Shown here: positions 21,767 to 33,486 of the stretch, one piece after another
How positions within the stretch are numbered: the stretch's first letter is position 1
Layout of the letters: each line of letters opens with the position of its first letter
Assembly (NCBI GenBank): GCA_033296885.1
Contig: MU863930.1
Span: 1 to 64,000, forward strand
DNA: 64,000 bases
Origin: Triangularia verruculosa
Lineage: Eukaryota; Ascomycota; Sordariomycetes; Sordariales; Podosporaceae
Reading direction: 5' to 3'
The notes under the pieces: generated by a model
Told to the model about the DNA's origin: nothing
The model's input: only the letters and a program-made list of their open reading frames with translations
Databases searched by the model: none
Translations under genes and position numbers: made by a program

Positions 21767-23015
21767 TGCAAAACTCATAGTAGGCTGGTTTGAAGGAAGA
21801 GATTGATTAGAATACGGACTCGTATGAGCTTTTGTTCACAGGGTGATATTGTGCCTATATCACCCCAGCGACGCTTTTGGCTTGAAGTTTGGGGGTTAGT
21901 GGGCAGGCAATATGGGAAGCGTTGGAATTAGCATGTCTTCTTTGACAGGGTTCTTTGTCGTAGGTTAAGAAAATACAACTAAATCAGCTCTTATTGGTTC
22001 TGAGTAATATGTCGCGGGCCACATCAAATTGATAGTCCGATGAAAGCAGGAAAGTTGGAAGAAGTTGGGCAGAGAAACCCCCCACAATACCCCAGCCCAA
22101 TCTTCTCCTACATATCTCCCCAGAGCGTCGAAACACATGACCATGCAGAGGCTGCAGCACTTCTTTTATTAAATCTCTCAAGTTTTATCTTTCTGTTCCT
22201 ATCATCAAGGTTTTTAGGATAGCGAAAACTCCCTTTTGAGAAGACCGGAACTCGAAGGCTGGGCGCTGCCTCTTCTGGCTTGCGTTTGCTGCCTAAACCT
22301 GCCTTGCCCCATCTACCCCGAATATTTTCCCCTCTTGCTGTCTGCAAGTTGCGTGCTATTTCAAGATGTTATGCACACATTAGAAGTCTCCCAGTGTCTT
22401 TTGCCGTGTGCGAGTGTGTCGTGTCGTCCAAGGGGTGGCTGGTTTAAGCAAACCTACCTTACCTTACTGCCTGTCATGCCTGTGAGGAGCGGGGGTGGCC
22501 ACCATGGGGACTCGGGCTCGATTCGATCAGAGCGAGCGTGCTGTTATTTGTTTGAGGATCTAACTGAGTTAACCATAGTTGATTCACCAAGTGGCGCCTT
22601 TTTTTCTCTTTCGTTTGGATGTGGTGTCTGTCACAATGGAATGGGGTTTATTAGCCTTTGAGGTTTTTAAACCTTCCGTGGGAGGCTGCCACCACCACCA
22701 CCACCACCACCACAGTCAGCACTCCAAAAGCACATTCACTCGCCCCTCGAGAAAGAGAGAGTTTGGGGAACAAGTAGAAGGGATTGACTTGAGGGTTTTG
22801 AAATTTCTTTCTCTTTTTCTTAGAGTGGCGTGTGTGGGCTTTGAAGTCAACGTTGACTCGAGGTCGGTTCTCGATTCGGTCTTGAAATCTTCAACCTTTG
22901 GTCGACCTGCGCTCTCGATCTCCTCCGTCTAGGATGGTACTCGATCTCCGAGTGCGATCTCGACCCTGATCCCACACATCCCAGCAGCCGCTCACCAAGC
23001 CGCCCAACCGTCAAC
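21767..23015. other. 1.25-kb gap upstream of the RBR ligase
   Basis: No gene supported. Contains a (CCA)8 microsatellite at about 22689-22713 and the probable promoter and leader of the 23016 gene. Confidence 0.5.
22689..22713. repeat. (CCA)n microsatellite
   Basis: Eight uninterrupted CCA units. Confidence 0.9.
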
Positions 23016-23795
23016 ATGGCGCCCACCTACGACTGTGAAATCTGCCTCAGTCCCTTCTCCTCCTCCACCTTCAACCGCCCGATCCCAGGATGCGGCCACT
23101 ACCACTGCCCCAGATGTCTGTCCGAAAACCTCGCCCAGTCCCTCAGGACCATCCCCTTCAGACCGCCAACCTGCTGCAACTCGGCACAGTACATCCCCCC
23201 GTCCGTCTTCCGCCGCCTGCCATCCGCCGTGCCGCAGGAAACGATCCACTTCTACCGGCAGAAAATCACAGAATACGAGTCCCTCGCCCGCCCCCCGCGG
23301 TTTCACCGTGCACTCCCGCCCAGGACGACGCAGCACCGCGGCCCCCTTCAAGTACTCGTCACCATCCCGACCTACTGCCACGACCCAAAGTGCGGCGCCT
23401 TCATCCCCGACATTTTGTCCGGCAAATGCCGCAAGTGCAAGAAGCGGACCTGCGAGAGATGCAAAGTTGGCTTTCACCTCGGGGAGGCGTGCTGGAAGGG
23501 AAATCTCGACACTGCCGAGCACAGGACGGAGATGAGGCGCCTGGCCGCGGTGGGGGCGCTTCGGCTGGAGAAGGACAGGAAGGGGAGGGCGGGGAGGGAG
23601 AAGGAGCTGTGGGAGATGACGAGGAAGCTGATGGGCCAGATGGGATGGAAGAGGTGCCCGAGGTGCAAAGCCGGGGTGGAGAAGACGGAGGGGTGCAATC
23701 ACATTACCTGCCTGTGTGGAGTTGAGTGGTGTTATCGGTGCGAGGGGCTTTGGGGGCCCGGTCATCGGATGGGGGTGGGGGCTTGTGCTGGGTAG
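23016..23795 (+). CDS. RBR (RING-IBR-RING) E3 ubiquitin ligase
   Basis: An intronless gene of 259 aa. RING1 is at residues 7-55 (CEICLSPF, GCGHYHCPRC). The IBR starts near 123 (YCHDPKCGAF...CRKCKKRTCERC). A charged helix leads to RING2 (KRCPRCKAGVEKTEGCNHITC) near 213. Its catalytic cysteine, which accepts ubiquitin as a thioester in RBR ligases, should be C227 in EGCNH. The protein is short, with no extra substrate-binding domain, as in many fungal RBR paralogues. It belongs to the same class as the broken gene at 16745-18144, suggesting local duplication or parallel expansion. Substrate unknown. Confidence 0.85.
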   Translation: MAPTYDCEICLSPFSSSTFNRPIPGCGHYHCPRCLSENLAQSLRTIPFRPPTCCNSAQYIPPSVFRRLPSAVPQETIHFYRQKITEYESLARPPRFHRALPPRTTQHRGPLQVLVTIPTYCHDPKCGAFIPDILSGKCRKCKKRTCERCKVGFHLGEACWKGNLDTAEHRTEMRRLAAVGALRLEKDRKGRAGREKELWEMTRKLMGQMGWKRCPRCKAGVEKTEGCNHITCLCGVEWCYRCEGLWGPGHRMGVGACAG

Positions 23796-24557
23796 TTGGG
23801 AGAAGAAAGGTCTTGCGTACCTTGTCCGCGAACTTCTTTGGGATGGTGTTCTTTTTTTTGGTTTCTTTCGGGAAGGGGTGGTTGAGAGTATCACATCAAC
23901 CACAACACAGCTTTGACAGCACATGTTTCCTTTGTTCGACAACGCACACAGCACGGACGGACGTCCGGATCATGCACGGATCGATGGGACGATAACAACT
24001 GAGGATGTGGGCCAGTGGCAGGACTGGAGAAGTCGATTTAGATGACGACAGACGTTGGCGATTTTCGGGTCGGATTTATATGGCTATATCTAGTTTGCTC
24101 TTATGTAGACTATGGCTGAGGTACACAGGACTCAATTCTAAGACATTTCCCATTCGAGCATTCCCCTCCGACTTGGAGGTGTATCGCCCTAAAGTTATAC
24201 AGAACCAAGGGTCAAGACAAACCTTATAAGGGTGTGGCTTTCTGGCGTGACAGACTCCGGACTTTCAATGACGATAGAGCCCTGTAAAGAGGCCGGCATT
24301 GGCAACCGGCAGGTCGACTGAAGATAGGATGAAAATTACCGGTAAATTGCACATCTTGGTATATGGTACTTCTAGCAGGCTACAAAAACTCTCAGCCAAA
24401 TCGATAAAATCAAGACAACCACACACTGAACGACGGCGTGTTTCTCCAGGAATATTTTGATATTAACCATCCAACTCCGGACACCTTGACCATGCATTTT
24501 TTGCAAACCCATTTCCCCCTACATCACCACAATCCCACAGCACCCATCGCCACCAAC
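23796..24557. other. Convergent intergenic gap
   Basis: 3' flanks of the RBR ligase and NSA2. Nothing else recognised. Confidence 0.5.
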
Positions 24558-25544
24558 TTAAACGAGGAGGACAGCGTTCAGGCACCCATCGTTCTCGGGG
24601 TTGTTGGTGATCTGGGCGTATCGACCCCAGGCAATCTTGCCAGAGGCTGTGACCATACCAAGATCGGAAACATTGACTTCGATAATGGTACCCTTGGAAA
24701 GGACACCAAGCTGGGTGTATAGAGGGTTGCTGGGGTTCTTCTTGACGCCCAAAATGGGGAGCTGCACTGTGACGTTGAGGGTAGGGTGTGTAACGTTGGC
24801 CTTCTTGTAGCGGAGACCCATAGGACGGATGAAGCCTGTCTCGATCATTAGTTTCCTAGCCCCATATTTCATATGAATCAAAACCACTCACGTTCGTATT
24901 TGACAGGCCGTCTGGTGAAATCAGGCCCAACAAATGTAGGCTTCGTAACAACGCGCTTCCAGCCCTTCTTGTTGATCTTCTTGCCCGTCTTGACCACCTT
25001 GAATAGCTCCTCCTCGCTGATACCCTTGACCTTGGGGATCGGCACCGAAAATCTGGCCGCCTTCTCAGCACGCTTGCTCTTGATCTGACTGGACAGCGCC
25101 TTGGCGGAAGTAGGATTGGCACGGTCGAGAAGGTACGATGGGATGGGGTTGGAGGGCTCGTTCTCGGCGGGCGCGCCCTTGACATTGCGCTCCTCGTGCT
25201 GCTTGATGGCCTTGCGCATCTGGATCTTCTGCGAGTGACGCTGCTTGGCGTACAGCTTGGCTCTCAGGCCACGGAGGTTCTGTGCATTCTCGCTCTGTTT
25301 GTGGCCCTCACGGGCGGCCTTCTTGCGGGTGCGCTCCTCATGATCGAGGCGCTTGCCGTGAAGCTTGCGATGTCTTTCTGTTCGGGGAGCCTAGTTAGTG
25401 TCTGCAATGCGAAATTCTACCGTTGCGGACTCGGAGAGCGATTCAGGAGGAGGGGCATACCGATATATTCGTTCTGAGGCTGTAGTTGTTAAGGTGGGTT
25501 AGCGACCGCAATTGACTGGTGTTTGATCACGAGCAACTCACCAT
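24558..25544 (-). CDS. NSA2: 60S ribosome biogenesis factor NSA2
   Basis: Exons 25544-25542 (the ATG alone), 25479-25461, 25377-24892 and 24835-24558 give 261 aa, exactly the family length. It opens MPQNEYIERHRKLHGKR and carries the conserved basic N-terminal helix (KLYAKQRHSQKIQMRKAIKQH). The C-terminal eS8-like beta domain (TVQLPILGVKKNPSNPLYTQLG...GTIIEVNVSDLG) follows. NSA2 is a nucleolar/nuclear protein bound to pre-60S particles and needed for 27S rRNA processing. The start codon sits alone in its exon, followed by a 62-nt intron (GTGAGT, GCTAAC, ACAG). Confidence 0.95.
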
Positions 25545-26241
25545 GATGAATTTGTCGCCCTGGCAAGGGTCTTGAGTTCTCAGTTGATGGTAATGTCGGG
25601 CAGAGCTCAAGATTCAGATTCGCAAGCTTGCTAGGGCGATTTGGCGATGCGATTGAGTCCAGGCACTGGGACTGGAGGTTGTCAACCGATAAAAAAATCG
25701 AGAGCTTATTCGCAGGCTTGGTGGCGGGAAGTTGGTGGGGAACAAGCTCTGACCGCTGATTGGCCAGCCTCATACATTCACGCATCTCCAACAGCAGCAA
25801 TCGCAGTCACTCCAATAGATATTAGCCGAATGCAAGGTTGTAAGTGATGGGTATGTGAGATTAATCAGCATGGCATTTATAGGTCTATGTACGCGCTGAG
25901 AGACCAGATAACATACGACGCCAACGACAAGGCGTATCGTCTGCACAGCCGTTCAACAGGGAAACAATGAAAATACAGTACTAAACCATGATGAAAAGAA
26001 CGCTCGAGTCAACTCTGTTCTGAGTTCGAGCTTGCTATACTGCAAGTCTGTTTGAACAATGCCTAGTACAAAATAAACCCAACTCCAATGCTGATGCGGT
26101 ATCTCAGTGCTGCAACCACTGCGCCATGCTGAAACATTCCAGAAATTCAGTCTTCCATGTCCCCGAATGCACCACCAGCCCAAGCCTCTATCCTGGGTCC
26201 CGAGACCGTAACTCCAAACATGAAAGCAAAAAGTATCATCA
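25545..26241. other. Intergenic gap
   Basis: NSA2 upstream region and SPT2 3' flank. No gene supported. Confidence 0.5.
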
Positions 26242-27443
26242 TCACCGCCGGCTCGCTCTCATGGCCTCTAGAGCCTTGCGTTTTCGCTCTTCTTTCTCCC
26301 GCTTGAGCCGCTTTTCACGCTCCTCTTCTTGCTTGTCTTCCAAGCGAGCACGACGTTCAGCCGCCGTTTCCTCCACTTCGATGTCGGAGAGACCGGCTTC
26401 CATGTCCGATTCGTCCGACATGTCGTCATACCCACCGCGACGACCGTAGGCATACGGATCTCCTTCGTCTTCATCATACTCGACAAAGTCACCCAAGTCG
26501 TCGTCTTCTTCCTCGTACCTCGACCGAGCGCCACCATACCTTGGACGATCCCGTACCCTGTCACGCGGGTCGCGATCAGGGCCATGGCTAGCTTTTGGTT
26601 TGGAAGTAGCACCTGGCCGAGGCCGTGCTGTACCTGTGTAACCTGTTGTGGCCAAGGCAGCCTTCTTGATCTTCTTGTTCTCCTCTTCGGCCGCGGCTTT
26701 GGCCTTGGCACTCGAGGCGCCAGGAGACACACGGTTGCGCTCCACGCCATTCTTGGAGGCTGTCCGAGATGGCACTGAAGTGGTAGAAGGACCCTTCCTG
26801 GCGACCGTCTTGCCCTGCTTTGACGTTTCCGCCTTCAACTCCTTCCGTTCTTTCATGGTTAGATTCCTCTCCACCGGCTTGTGACTGATCTTTCCAAGCG
26901 ACTCCCGCGCCTCCTGGTTCTCACGTGCCCTTGCCATTATCTCTGCAAATGACCGCTTCTTGGGGGGACCAGAGTCCGATGGTGATGGTCGATTCTGAAC
27001 CGGTCTCGATGGCAGAGGCTTGCTGCCATTAGAGGATGCACTAGGTCGGGTGCCATTGATGCCAAGTGTGGTTGGTCTTGTTGCTGGCCCACTGGCGGAT
27101 TTGACTGGAGGTCTTGATGACCCAGAGTAGGTGCTTCCGGAAGCGGCTGCGGGCTTATCTGATGGCCGGGGGGGAGCTGGTTTTGGCGAGCTGGTATTGG
27201 GCCGCGATAGCCTATCGGCTGTGGTATCGGTGCGTGGTGCCTTTGGGAGCGCGTTACGCAGATCATCTTCGGCCTTTCGTTTAGGTGCCGTCGTGCTAGG
27301 TCGCGATGTGGGGTTGGGGGCTGGTGATGGGCTGGGCTTTTCGCCAGTGATAGCCCCAAGAAGGTCCGCAATCTAACCAAGAAAACGAGATCAATATCAG
27401 GGGCATCGGGACACAGGTGTCGGCAGGAAACACATACTCCCAT
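26242..27443 (-). CDS. SPT2: SPT2-family chromatin protein
   Basis: Exon 1 is only six bases (27443-27438, Met-Gly), then a 65-nt intron and exon 2 27372-26242, giving 378 aa. It opens MGIADLLGAITGEKPSP. The long middle is Ser/Pro/Arg-rich and disordered. The C-terminal SPT2 domain has an acidic patch (EEEDDDLGDFVEYDEDEG, SDMEAGLSDIEVEE) followed by a basic coiled helix ending KRKALEAMRASRR. Spt2 is an HMG-like H3-H4 chaperone/DNA-binding protein acting in transcription elongation. The tail motif identifies the family. The tiny first exon is inferred from splice sites and the N-terminal IxDLL pattern seen in fungal members. Confidence 0.85.
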
Positions 27444-28239
27444 TGTCGCGCGAGTACAGCAGTATGGGCGCGATACCAAACCCTAAATCTCGCAGTTGTC
27501 GTGATCCCTCCCCAACCTCATACGATTTGTTGGCGCGAAGTCATCGAGTGAAAACGCCAAAACGGACCTTGCCACTGAGCGTTTGCTGTGTCGCTGTGCC
27601 AAGCGCTCAGGTATGCGGGGAATGCCGGTATTAGAGCGCTCGAAATCTGATGAAATCGGCTGAAATTTCGATTTCTGGACTCCGCGATTGGTAGCGGAGA
27701 CAGGAGCGGTGAGAGAGCCGTAGAAAGGAAGAAGAGGGAAGTTTGCGCGGTCGATGGGGACCTCAATGCTGGGAGCGCAGGCTGCTTTTAACTTGCGGGC
27801 AAACAGCCTGGCCTACAGTTCCAAGCCAAGAATGACCAAAAGACCCACTACAAAGTTGCAACACGAACCTGGAAGAACCTCGGAATCAGGTGCCACCGGT
27901 TCCGGAAGTCCTGCCAAGCGATGCTCGACTCAATTCGTTACGTCAGCAGCAGCACGCGCCTCCATGCCCTAGAAGAGCAAGCAGTCAGGTGATTAGTGGG
28001 GCGTGAATTTGCGAGCACAACCAAAATTGTAAAATATTCCACCTTGGTCCGGGAGCTTTTATCACCGAACACAGTCAAGACCGCCCAGAACTAAGAAGAG
28101 TCTTTCTCCGCACAAGCCAGCGGTTAAAATTGATTGACATCTCTTGTTCTTTACTTCTAAAGAGTGAGTTTTCCTTTTCCGACCCGAAGCAGCTCGAGAC
28201 TCCGAGGACTAATCACCAAGTCGGTACAGAACAGCCAAA
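27444..28239. other. Divergent promoter region SPT2/RPP2
   Basis: Shared upstream region of two divergent genes. No further feature is supported. Confidence 0.5.
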
Positions 28240-28696
28240 ATGAAGCACCTCGCCGCTTACCTCCTCCTCACCCTCGGTGGCAAGGCTACCCCCTCCGCCG
28301 CCGACATCAAGGCCGTTCTCGAGTCTGTCGGTATCGAGGCCGACTCTGACCGCCTCGACAAGCTCGTTTCCGAGCTTGAGGGCAAGGACATTAACGAGGT
28401 ACGAACGCATGAATGCGCGACAATCGAAAGTGGGGGAACAATGTTGCTAACAGTGGTACGCAGCTCATTGCTGAGGGTTCCTCCAAGCTCGCTTCCGTCC
28501 CCTCCGGCGGTGGTGGTGGCGCTGCTGCCGCCGGTGGTGCCGCCGCTGCCGGTGGTGCCGCTGAGGCCGCTCCTGAGGAGGCCAAGGAGGAGGGTATGTA
28601 CCACCGCGATATGTACGGCAGAGATGACAGTCCGCTAACAGCTTTGCAGAGAAGGAGGAGTCCGACGACGACATGGGCTTCGGTCTCTTCGACTAA
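28240..28696 (+). CDS. RPP2: 60S acidic ribosomal protein P2
   Basis: Exons 28240-28398, 28464-28593 and 28650-28696 give 111 aa. The N-terminal dimerisation fold is MKHLAAYLLLTLGGKATPSAADI. The Ala/Gly hinge and the stalk tail EEEKEESDDDMGFGLFD are diagnostic. P1/P2 dimers on uL10 form the ribosomal stalk that recruits and activates translational GTPases through this tail. KHLAAYLL at the start marks P2 rather than P1. Confidence 0.97.
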
Positions 28697-29642
28697 GCGT
28701 GCCATATCGCTGTCGTTTCCGAACAAGAGCTGGGCAATTCCGAAGAACCTTAACGACTTATGCGGATGTTTACGGCGTTATCTACGGGCCGTTCGCCACG
28801 GTTGCGGACCAGGAGTTTTGGGATTTGCGCGGGCAGGTTTATGACAACGTACAACGGCATATAGGCGGGGCAATAAAAGCACCAAGGCTCTCTTCGGACA
28901 ATGATTTCCTCTGCATGCGTGAACTGTGATTCTTGTTTCCTGTCTCCATTGATTAGACTGTCTGTTATGCGCCACGGTTGTCAGAAATATTGACTTGAAA
29001 TCAGCAGCATCAAGATGGTCGCGACGTGCGCAATGGTCGAGAGCTTCAGATGCAACGGGAGCTCTCCTTGCTATCGATAAGTTGCTTATCAGTGAACATG
29101 GTGGGATGTGCAAAGTGGGCCTTCGACGTTCAACATGACTGGACGATTCCTGCCTCAGGCACAAGTGGCTGGGAAAGCTGGGAAATCGCCTGCATAAGGG
29201 AAAGCGGAAAGGCCACGGTGAAAACGCCCTTGGCCATGCCCGGAACGCGCTAGCCTGCCCAGTTTTTTACGGTTGCTGGGTAACCGGGCCAGGAGACGGA
29301 GTGTTGTGATTGGCTGCCCCGCTAGAGGCCAAAATATTCCCTCGAATTGGCAAAAGCCCAGCGTCACCCACGTCTTCGCTTGTCCACCTGCAACACTTGT
29401 CGCAAGTTCAATTCTCGGTAAAAATGCCATCGCGACAACGGTGAGCCATCTCGACACGCACAGCACCGCTTCAGCTTATCACCAGTTGGGCCAATTTCCT
29501 TCTGATCAGGAGTGGAGCAGTAGTGAACAACACGCGGTGTGGAGCGACGACAGAAACCGACGAACCCAGCCACCGAAATTTCTAAACATCGACACCAGCC
29601 CCAGACAAAGGGGCAAGTAAACATTACTCATTCTTGGACGAT
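28697..29642. other. Intergenic gap RPP2/MPS1
   Basis: RPP2 3' UTR and MPS1 upstream region. Nothing else recognised. Confidence 0.5.
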
Positions 29643-32465
29643 ATGGCCACTGCCGCATCGCCAACGCCAGCTGGAGGGGGGAGCCACCTCAACGCCCTCG
29701 GCCGTAGAACGTCCGCCAGACAAAGCGCTCTTCGTCGTCCGACCTTGACGTCCTCGAGACCCCAACTCAGTCGCAGCGAATCCAACCCAGCGGTCGGTGC
29801 CTCTTTCTCTGGCGCATCAACAACATCTAGAGAAACGAGGGCGCATTCTCAACCCCAGTCGCAACCACAACAGATTGTTGCTTTGCATGACAGCTCCGAC
29901 GATGAAGAGCCAGTCGTGCCTATGAAACTTAGCGCCTTGACCAAGGCATTGCTCAACGATGGTGCATCAGAGGGGTCAGGTGGCGGTGCGCAATCTGCCG
30001 CCGATCGTCCGACTTCACCGCCAGCAAGACCAGCATCGCGAGTGATGAGAAGATCAATCGCCAGTGCGTCTTTCTCTGCCGCTGCTGAAGATAGGGAATT
30101 AGTTGCCGCAGAGGCTCGCCAGACCAGGCGCGCGGCGAGGACGAGTGGTGTTCAGCAGCGCGCAGCTACCGGCCGTTCCTCTCCACCTCGCGGCGGTGAG
30201 ACCAGTCCAGCCCCTCAACCGCGAAAGCGTGTTGTGCGTCTCAGCAACACTGGTGCCGGGAACAATGCTTTCAACTCGAGCTTTAACGGCAGCTTTGAGT
30301 CCAGCGTGAGGAGGTCACTTTCAAGCACCAGCCGAAGCAGGAGACAGGAGAGCGCAGAGATCGTGGAGAAGAAGCCGGCCCAAGCGCCAGCACCGGTTGA
30401 GCCGGAGCCTCAAGCAGAACAGCAGTTCGCTGATATCAACACACCGGTCGTCCCCGTGAGGACGATCCGCATCGCTGTTGGGTCTTCGGGTAGCAAGGGA
30501 AGGTCGGGTAGTTCTTCTGGCCATTCCAGGAGCTCCCGCGGCTACAGCGATCATGATCAGGAACTGCCAGAAGATCCGGCGACTGTTGGACGGCCCGTTG
30601 CTATTGCCCCTCAAAGTTCTATGCGGATCAACAGGATAGGGAAAATGGGCGGTAGCTTCCTCAGCGGCCCGGCTCGTCGTGGAAGAAGGAGACAGAGTGA
30701 GGAGGATGGTCAAGATCACGGAGAAGGCGATGCCATGGGAGGCCAGGAGCCAGAGGGTCAGCAGCCTCAATACATGGATCTGGGCCTGGGAGAGCAGCCA
30801 CAATCGTCATTTCTGGCCTCCAACTACCGGGAGTATGCTGCTGCTTCTGGGAGCCCCGTTAGCTCCAGGGATCCTTCAAGGGCAGCAGTCAGAAGAGGAA
30901 CCTCTGCCAGCATTTCTCCTCCAGAAGCGAGACAAGCCGAAAGGAGCCACCTCGAGTTGGACTTCAAGATTCCAACACCCCCTCCCCGTGTTCCTTCCAG
31001 TCTTGGAAAGGAAAATCACGCTCCAGCAGAACCGAAGCCAAAGCCAGTGGTGATCTCCCTTCTGGATGACACCAAGGAGCCCATCAAGCCCATTCAACCA
31101 CTTGTAAGCGACGTCAGAGCCAACGCACCACCACCACGAGCGACATCTCCTGACCGCAAGGTATTGGCACAGAAAAGCGAAAACACCCCCCGAAGGGCAG
31201 CGCCTCCACCACCCCCGAAAATGTCTGTTCTTGATGCCGCTACATCGAATGCCGGTGCCGCCACCACCACGCAAGCCGCCAAAAAGAGGCAGGTCATGCT
31301 CCGAGTCAATGGCAGGACGTACACCAGAATCGACTGTATAGGCCGGGGCGGTTCGGGTAAGGTGTACCGGGTCTCTGCCGAGAATGGCAAGATGTTTGCC
31401 CTCAAGCGCGTCTCTCTCGAAAGTGCCGATGAGAACACTGTGAGGGGGTTCAAGGGAGAAATCGACCTGCTCAAGAGGCTTCACGGCGTCGACAGGGTGA
31501 TCCAGCTCATTGACCACGAGCTCAACATTGAGAAGCAGCTGCTCAGCGTGCTCATGGAGGTCGGCGAGCTCGACTTCAACACGCTGCTCAAATCCCGCCA
31601 GAGCTCCACCGAAGGAGCCCGTCTGGACCCCGTGTTTATTCGGTACTACTGGAAGGAGATGCTCGAGTGCGTGCAGGCCGTCCACGCCAAGGATGTGGTG
31701 CACTCGGATCTCAAGCCGGCCAACTTTGTGCTGGTGCAGGGGAGGCTGAAGCTGATTGACTTTGGGATCGCGAATGCGATCCAGACGGAGATGACGGTGA
31801 ATGTGCACAGGGAGACGCAGATTGGCACGCCGAATTACATGTCGCCCGAGTCGCTGATGGATTCGAATCAGTACGCTTTTACCTCTGCTCACAACGGCAA
31901 GTTCTCGGTTCCGCCGCCGCTGCAGCACCATCAGAAGGGGGCGCCGAGGATCATGAAGTTGGGCAAGCCCTCGGATGTGTGGTCGCTGGGGTGCATTCTC
32001 TACCAGATGGTCTATGGGCTTCCTCCGTTTGGCAAGATTGCGAATCAGATGTCGAGGTGTCAGGCGATCATCAACTGGGCGTACCAGGTCGAGTTTCCCG
32101 AGGTGACGGAAGATGGGAGCCGGGTTCCGCCTTCGCTGATTAGGACGATGAGGAGGTGCCTCAACAGAGAGCAAAAGGAGAGGCCGACGTGTGACGAGCT
32201 GTTGGCGGATACGGATCCCTTTTTGTATCCTCAGGAGTTTGACCCCGGTGTCTACGCCATGGCGGAGCAGGGCAAGGTTTTGCCGATCACGGAGGAGTTG
32301 CTCGGGAGGATCATTCAGAGCGTGGTGCAGAGGTGCGGGGAGAGGATGCCGACGGCGGAGGAGATCAAGAGCGGGATGCTGACGCAGGGGTATTGGAATG
32401 GAGTGAAGAGGGTTGTTACTGGGGCTGGTAACAGCAGCAGCGGTGGTAGCAATTCTTCGAGGTAA
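29643..32465 (+). CDS. MPS1: Dual-specificity spindle checkpoint kinase Mps1/TTK
   Basis: An intronless gene of 940 aa. The first ~545 residues are Ser/Arg/Pro-rich and disordered. The kinase domain follows: glycine loop IGRGGSGKVY at about 563, catalytic lysine in FALKRV at 588, HSDLKPANF with Asp689, and DFGIAN starting at 706. A TTK-type activation loop (VHRETQIGTPNYMSPE) comes next. Mps1 phosphorylates kinetochore Knl1/Spc105 to load the spindle checkpoint and acts in spindle pole duplication. HSDLKPAN and the NYMSPE loop separate it from ordinary Ser/Thr kinases. Start is the ATG at 29643; a TTG three codons upstream is not used. Confidence 0.95.
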   Translation: MATAASPTPAGGGSHLNALGRRTSARQSALRRPTLTSSRPQLSRSESNPAVGASFSGASTTSRETRAHSQPQSQPQQIVALHDSSDDEEPVVPMKLSALTKALLNDGASEGSGGGAQSAADRPTSPPARPASRVMRRSIASASFSAAAEDRELVAAEARQTRRAARTSGVQQRAATGRSSPPRGGETSPAPQPRKRVVRLSNTGAGNNAFNSSFNGSFESSVRRSLSSTSRSRRQESAEIVEKKPAQAPAPVEPEPQAEQQFADINTPVVPVRTIRIAVGSSGSKGRSGSSSGHSRSSRGYSDHDQELPEDPATVGRPVAIAPQSSMRINRIGKMGGSFLSGPARRGRRRQSEEDGQDHGEGDAMGGQEPEGQQPQYMDLGLGEQPQSSFLASNYREYAAASGSPVSSRDPSRAAVRRGTSASISPPEARQAERSHLELDFKIPTPPPRVPSSLGKENHAPAEPKPKPVVISLLDDTKEPIKPIQPLVSDVRANAPPPRATSPDRKVLAQKSENTPRRAAPPPPPKMSVLDAATSNAGAATTTQAAKKRQVMLRVNGRTYTRIDCIGRGGSGKVYRVSAENGKMFALKRVSLESADENTVRGFKGEIDLLKRLHGVDRVIQLIDHELNIEKQLLSVLMEVGELDFNTLLKSRQSSTEGARLDPVFIRYYWKEMLECVQAVHAKDVVHSDLKPANFVLVQGRLKLIDFGIANAIQTEMTVNVHRETQIGTPNYMSPESLMDSNQYAFTSAHNGKFSVPPPLQHHQKGAPRIMKLGKPSDVWSLGCILYQMVYGLPPFGKIANQMSRCQAIINWAYQVEFPEVTEDGSRVPPSLIRTMRRCLNREQKERPTCDELLADTDPFLYPQEFDPGVYAMAEQGKVLPITEELLGRIIQSVVQRCGERMPTAEEIKSGMLTQGYWNGVKRVVTGAGNSSSGGSNSSR

Positions 32466-33486
32466 ACACAGGAGCCTTGTAAAAAGTGTTTGGATTACTC
32501 GGTGTTTGGATAGGGTGTTACATGTATAAACACAACAAAGAAAACTTGGATGGAGTAAGGCGAGGAGGAGTTTTGGAGATCTCAGTCAGGGCAAGAAGAG
32601 GAGGACATATTCTTTGAAGATTCCAAAGGGTTGTTGGAGAGGATGGAGTTTGTTGTTTTGTTTTTTTTTCTTTTTTTTACGAATGTCATGACGACCAAAA
32701 AGGATACTTGATACCTCTTGGGGAGGAAAGGGCAGTTTGGGCGTTTTATTCTTTTTTTTTCTCTATCAGCCTGTCGTTTCTGGAGACAAACGGGAGGGGA
32801 AATGTTCTGTCTGCTGCTTGGGGGAGAAAGGAATTGTGTCTGTTGGTACTGTTGGACTACTTATTGCTTCTATCTTCTTTTCTTTCAACTTTAGTATACC
32901 GCACACACGCACTCTCGCCTCATACAGCAAGGGCCAGCGCTGGATTATTTTCTGCGAGGGCTGATTGGGGGTTAGACAGACAAAGTCTGTTTGGCGATGG
33001 GAGGAAAGGCGGGATATAATACCACTTGAGCAGTATTTCCTTGATGTTAATATCTATCTTACTCTTGTTACCTCCTCCTTTTTTTGATGGTGTTGACTGC
33101 GAGGACTGAAAATGTGTTGTGGCTTGAAAGTTCCCTGATTTTGGCTATGTGCTGCTCTTGTGTGAGCAAATTTCTCAAGTCGTGGTTTGATGCCATCGGA
33201 CTGTTCCTGTTGAAATGGTATGCTGATGGGAAGCCCTTCACGCCACGGGTTTCGGAGAAGCAGCAGATATTGATGATATTTACAAGATGAAGCAGTGGAA
33301 TATCACGTTTAAGTGAGCGTGTGCATATACAACTCTCAAGAATCAGAGCTGATGCATTCATAATTACCTGTCTTGTCTATTAATCAATATCCATCATAGA
33401 GATCGCGTCACGGGGTATATGTCTCCTCTCCATCTATCCTTCTCTCCGCCTTGTCCACCCACAGCTCATCATCAGCCTGTTCAGAA
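32466..33486. other. Convergent intergenic gap MPS1/SIL1
   Basis: 3' flanks with T- and G-rich low-complexity tracts; no gene supported. Confidence 0.5.

Noticed and set aside
22992..23954. 320-codon minus-strand frame over the RBR ligase
   Set aside because: Shadow of a Cys-rich, G+C-rich exon; Pro/Arg/Leu repeats only.
30876..32174. 432-codon minus-strand frame over MPS1
   Set aside because: It is antisense to the kinase domain and Arg/His/Leu-rich, as expected of a mirror of biased codons.
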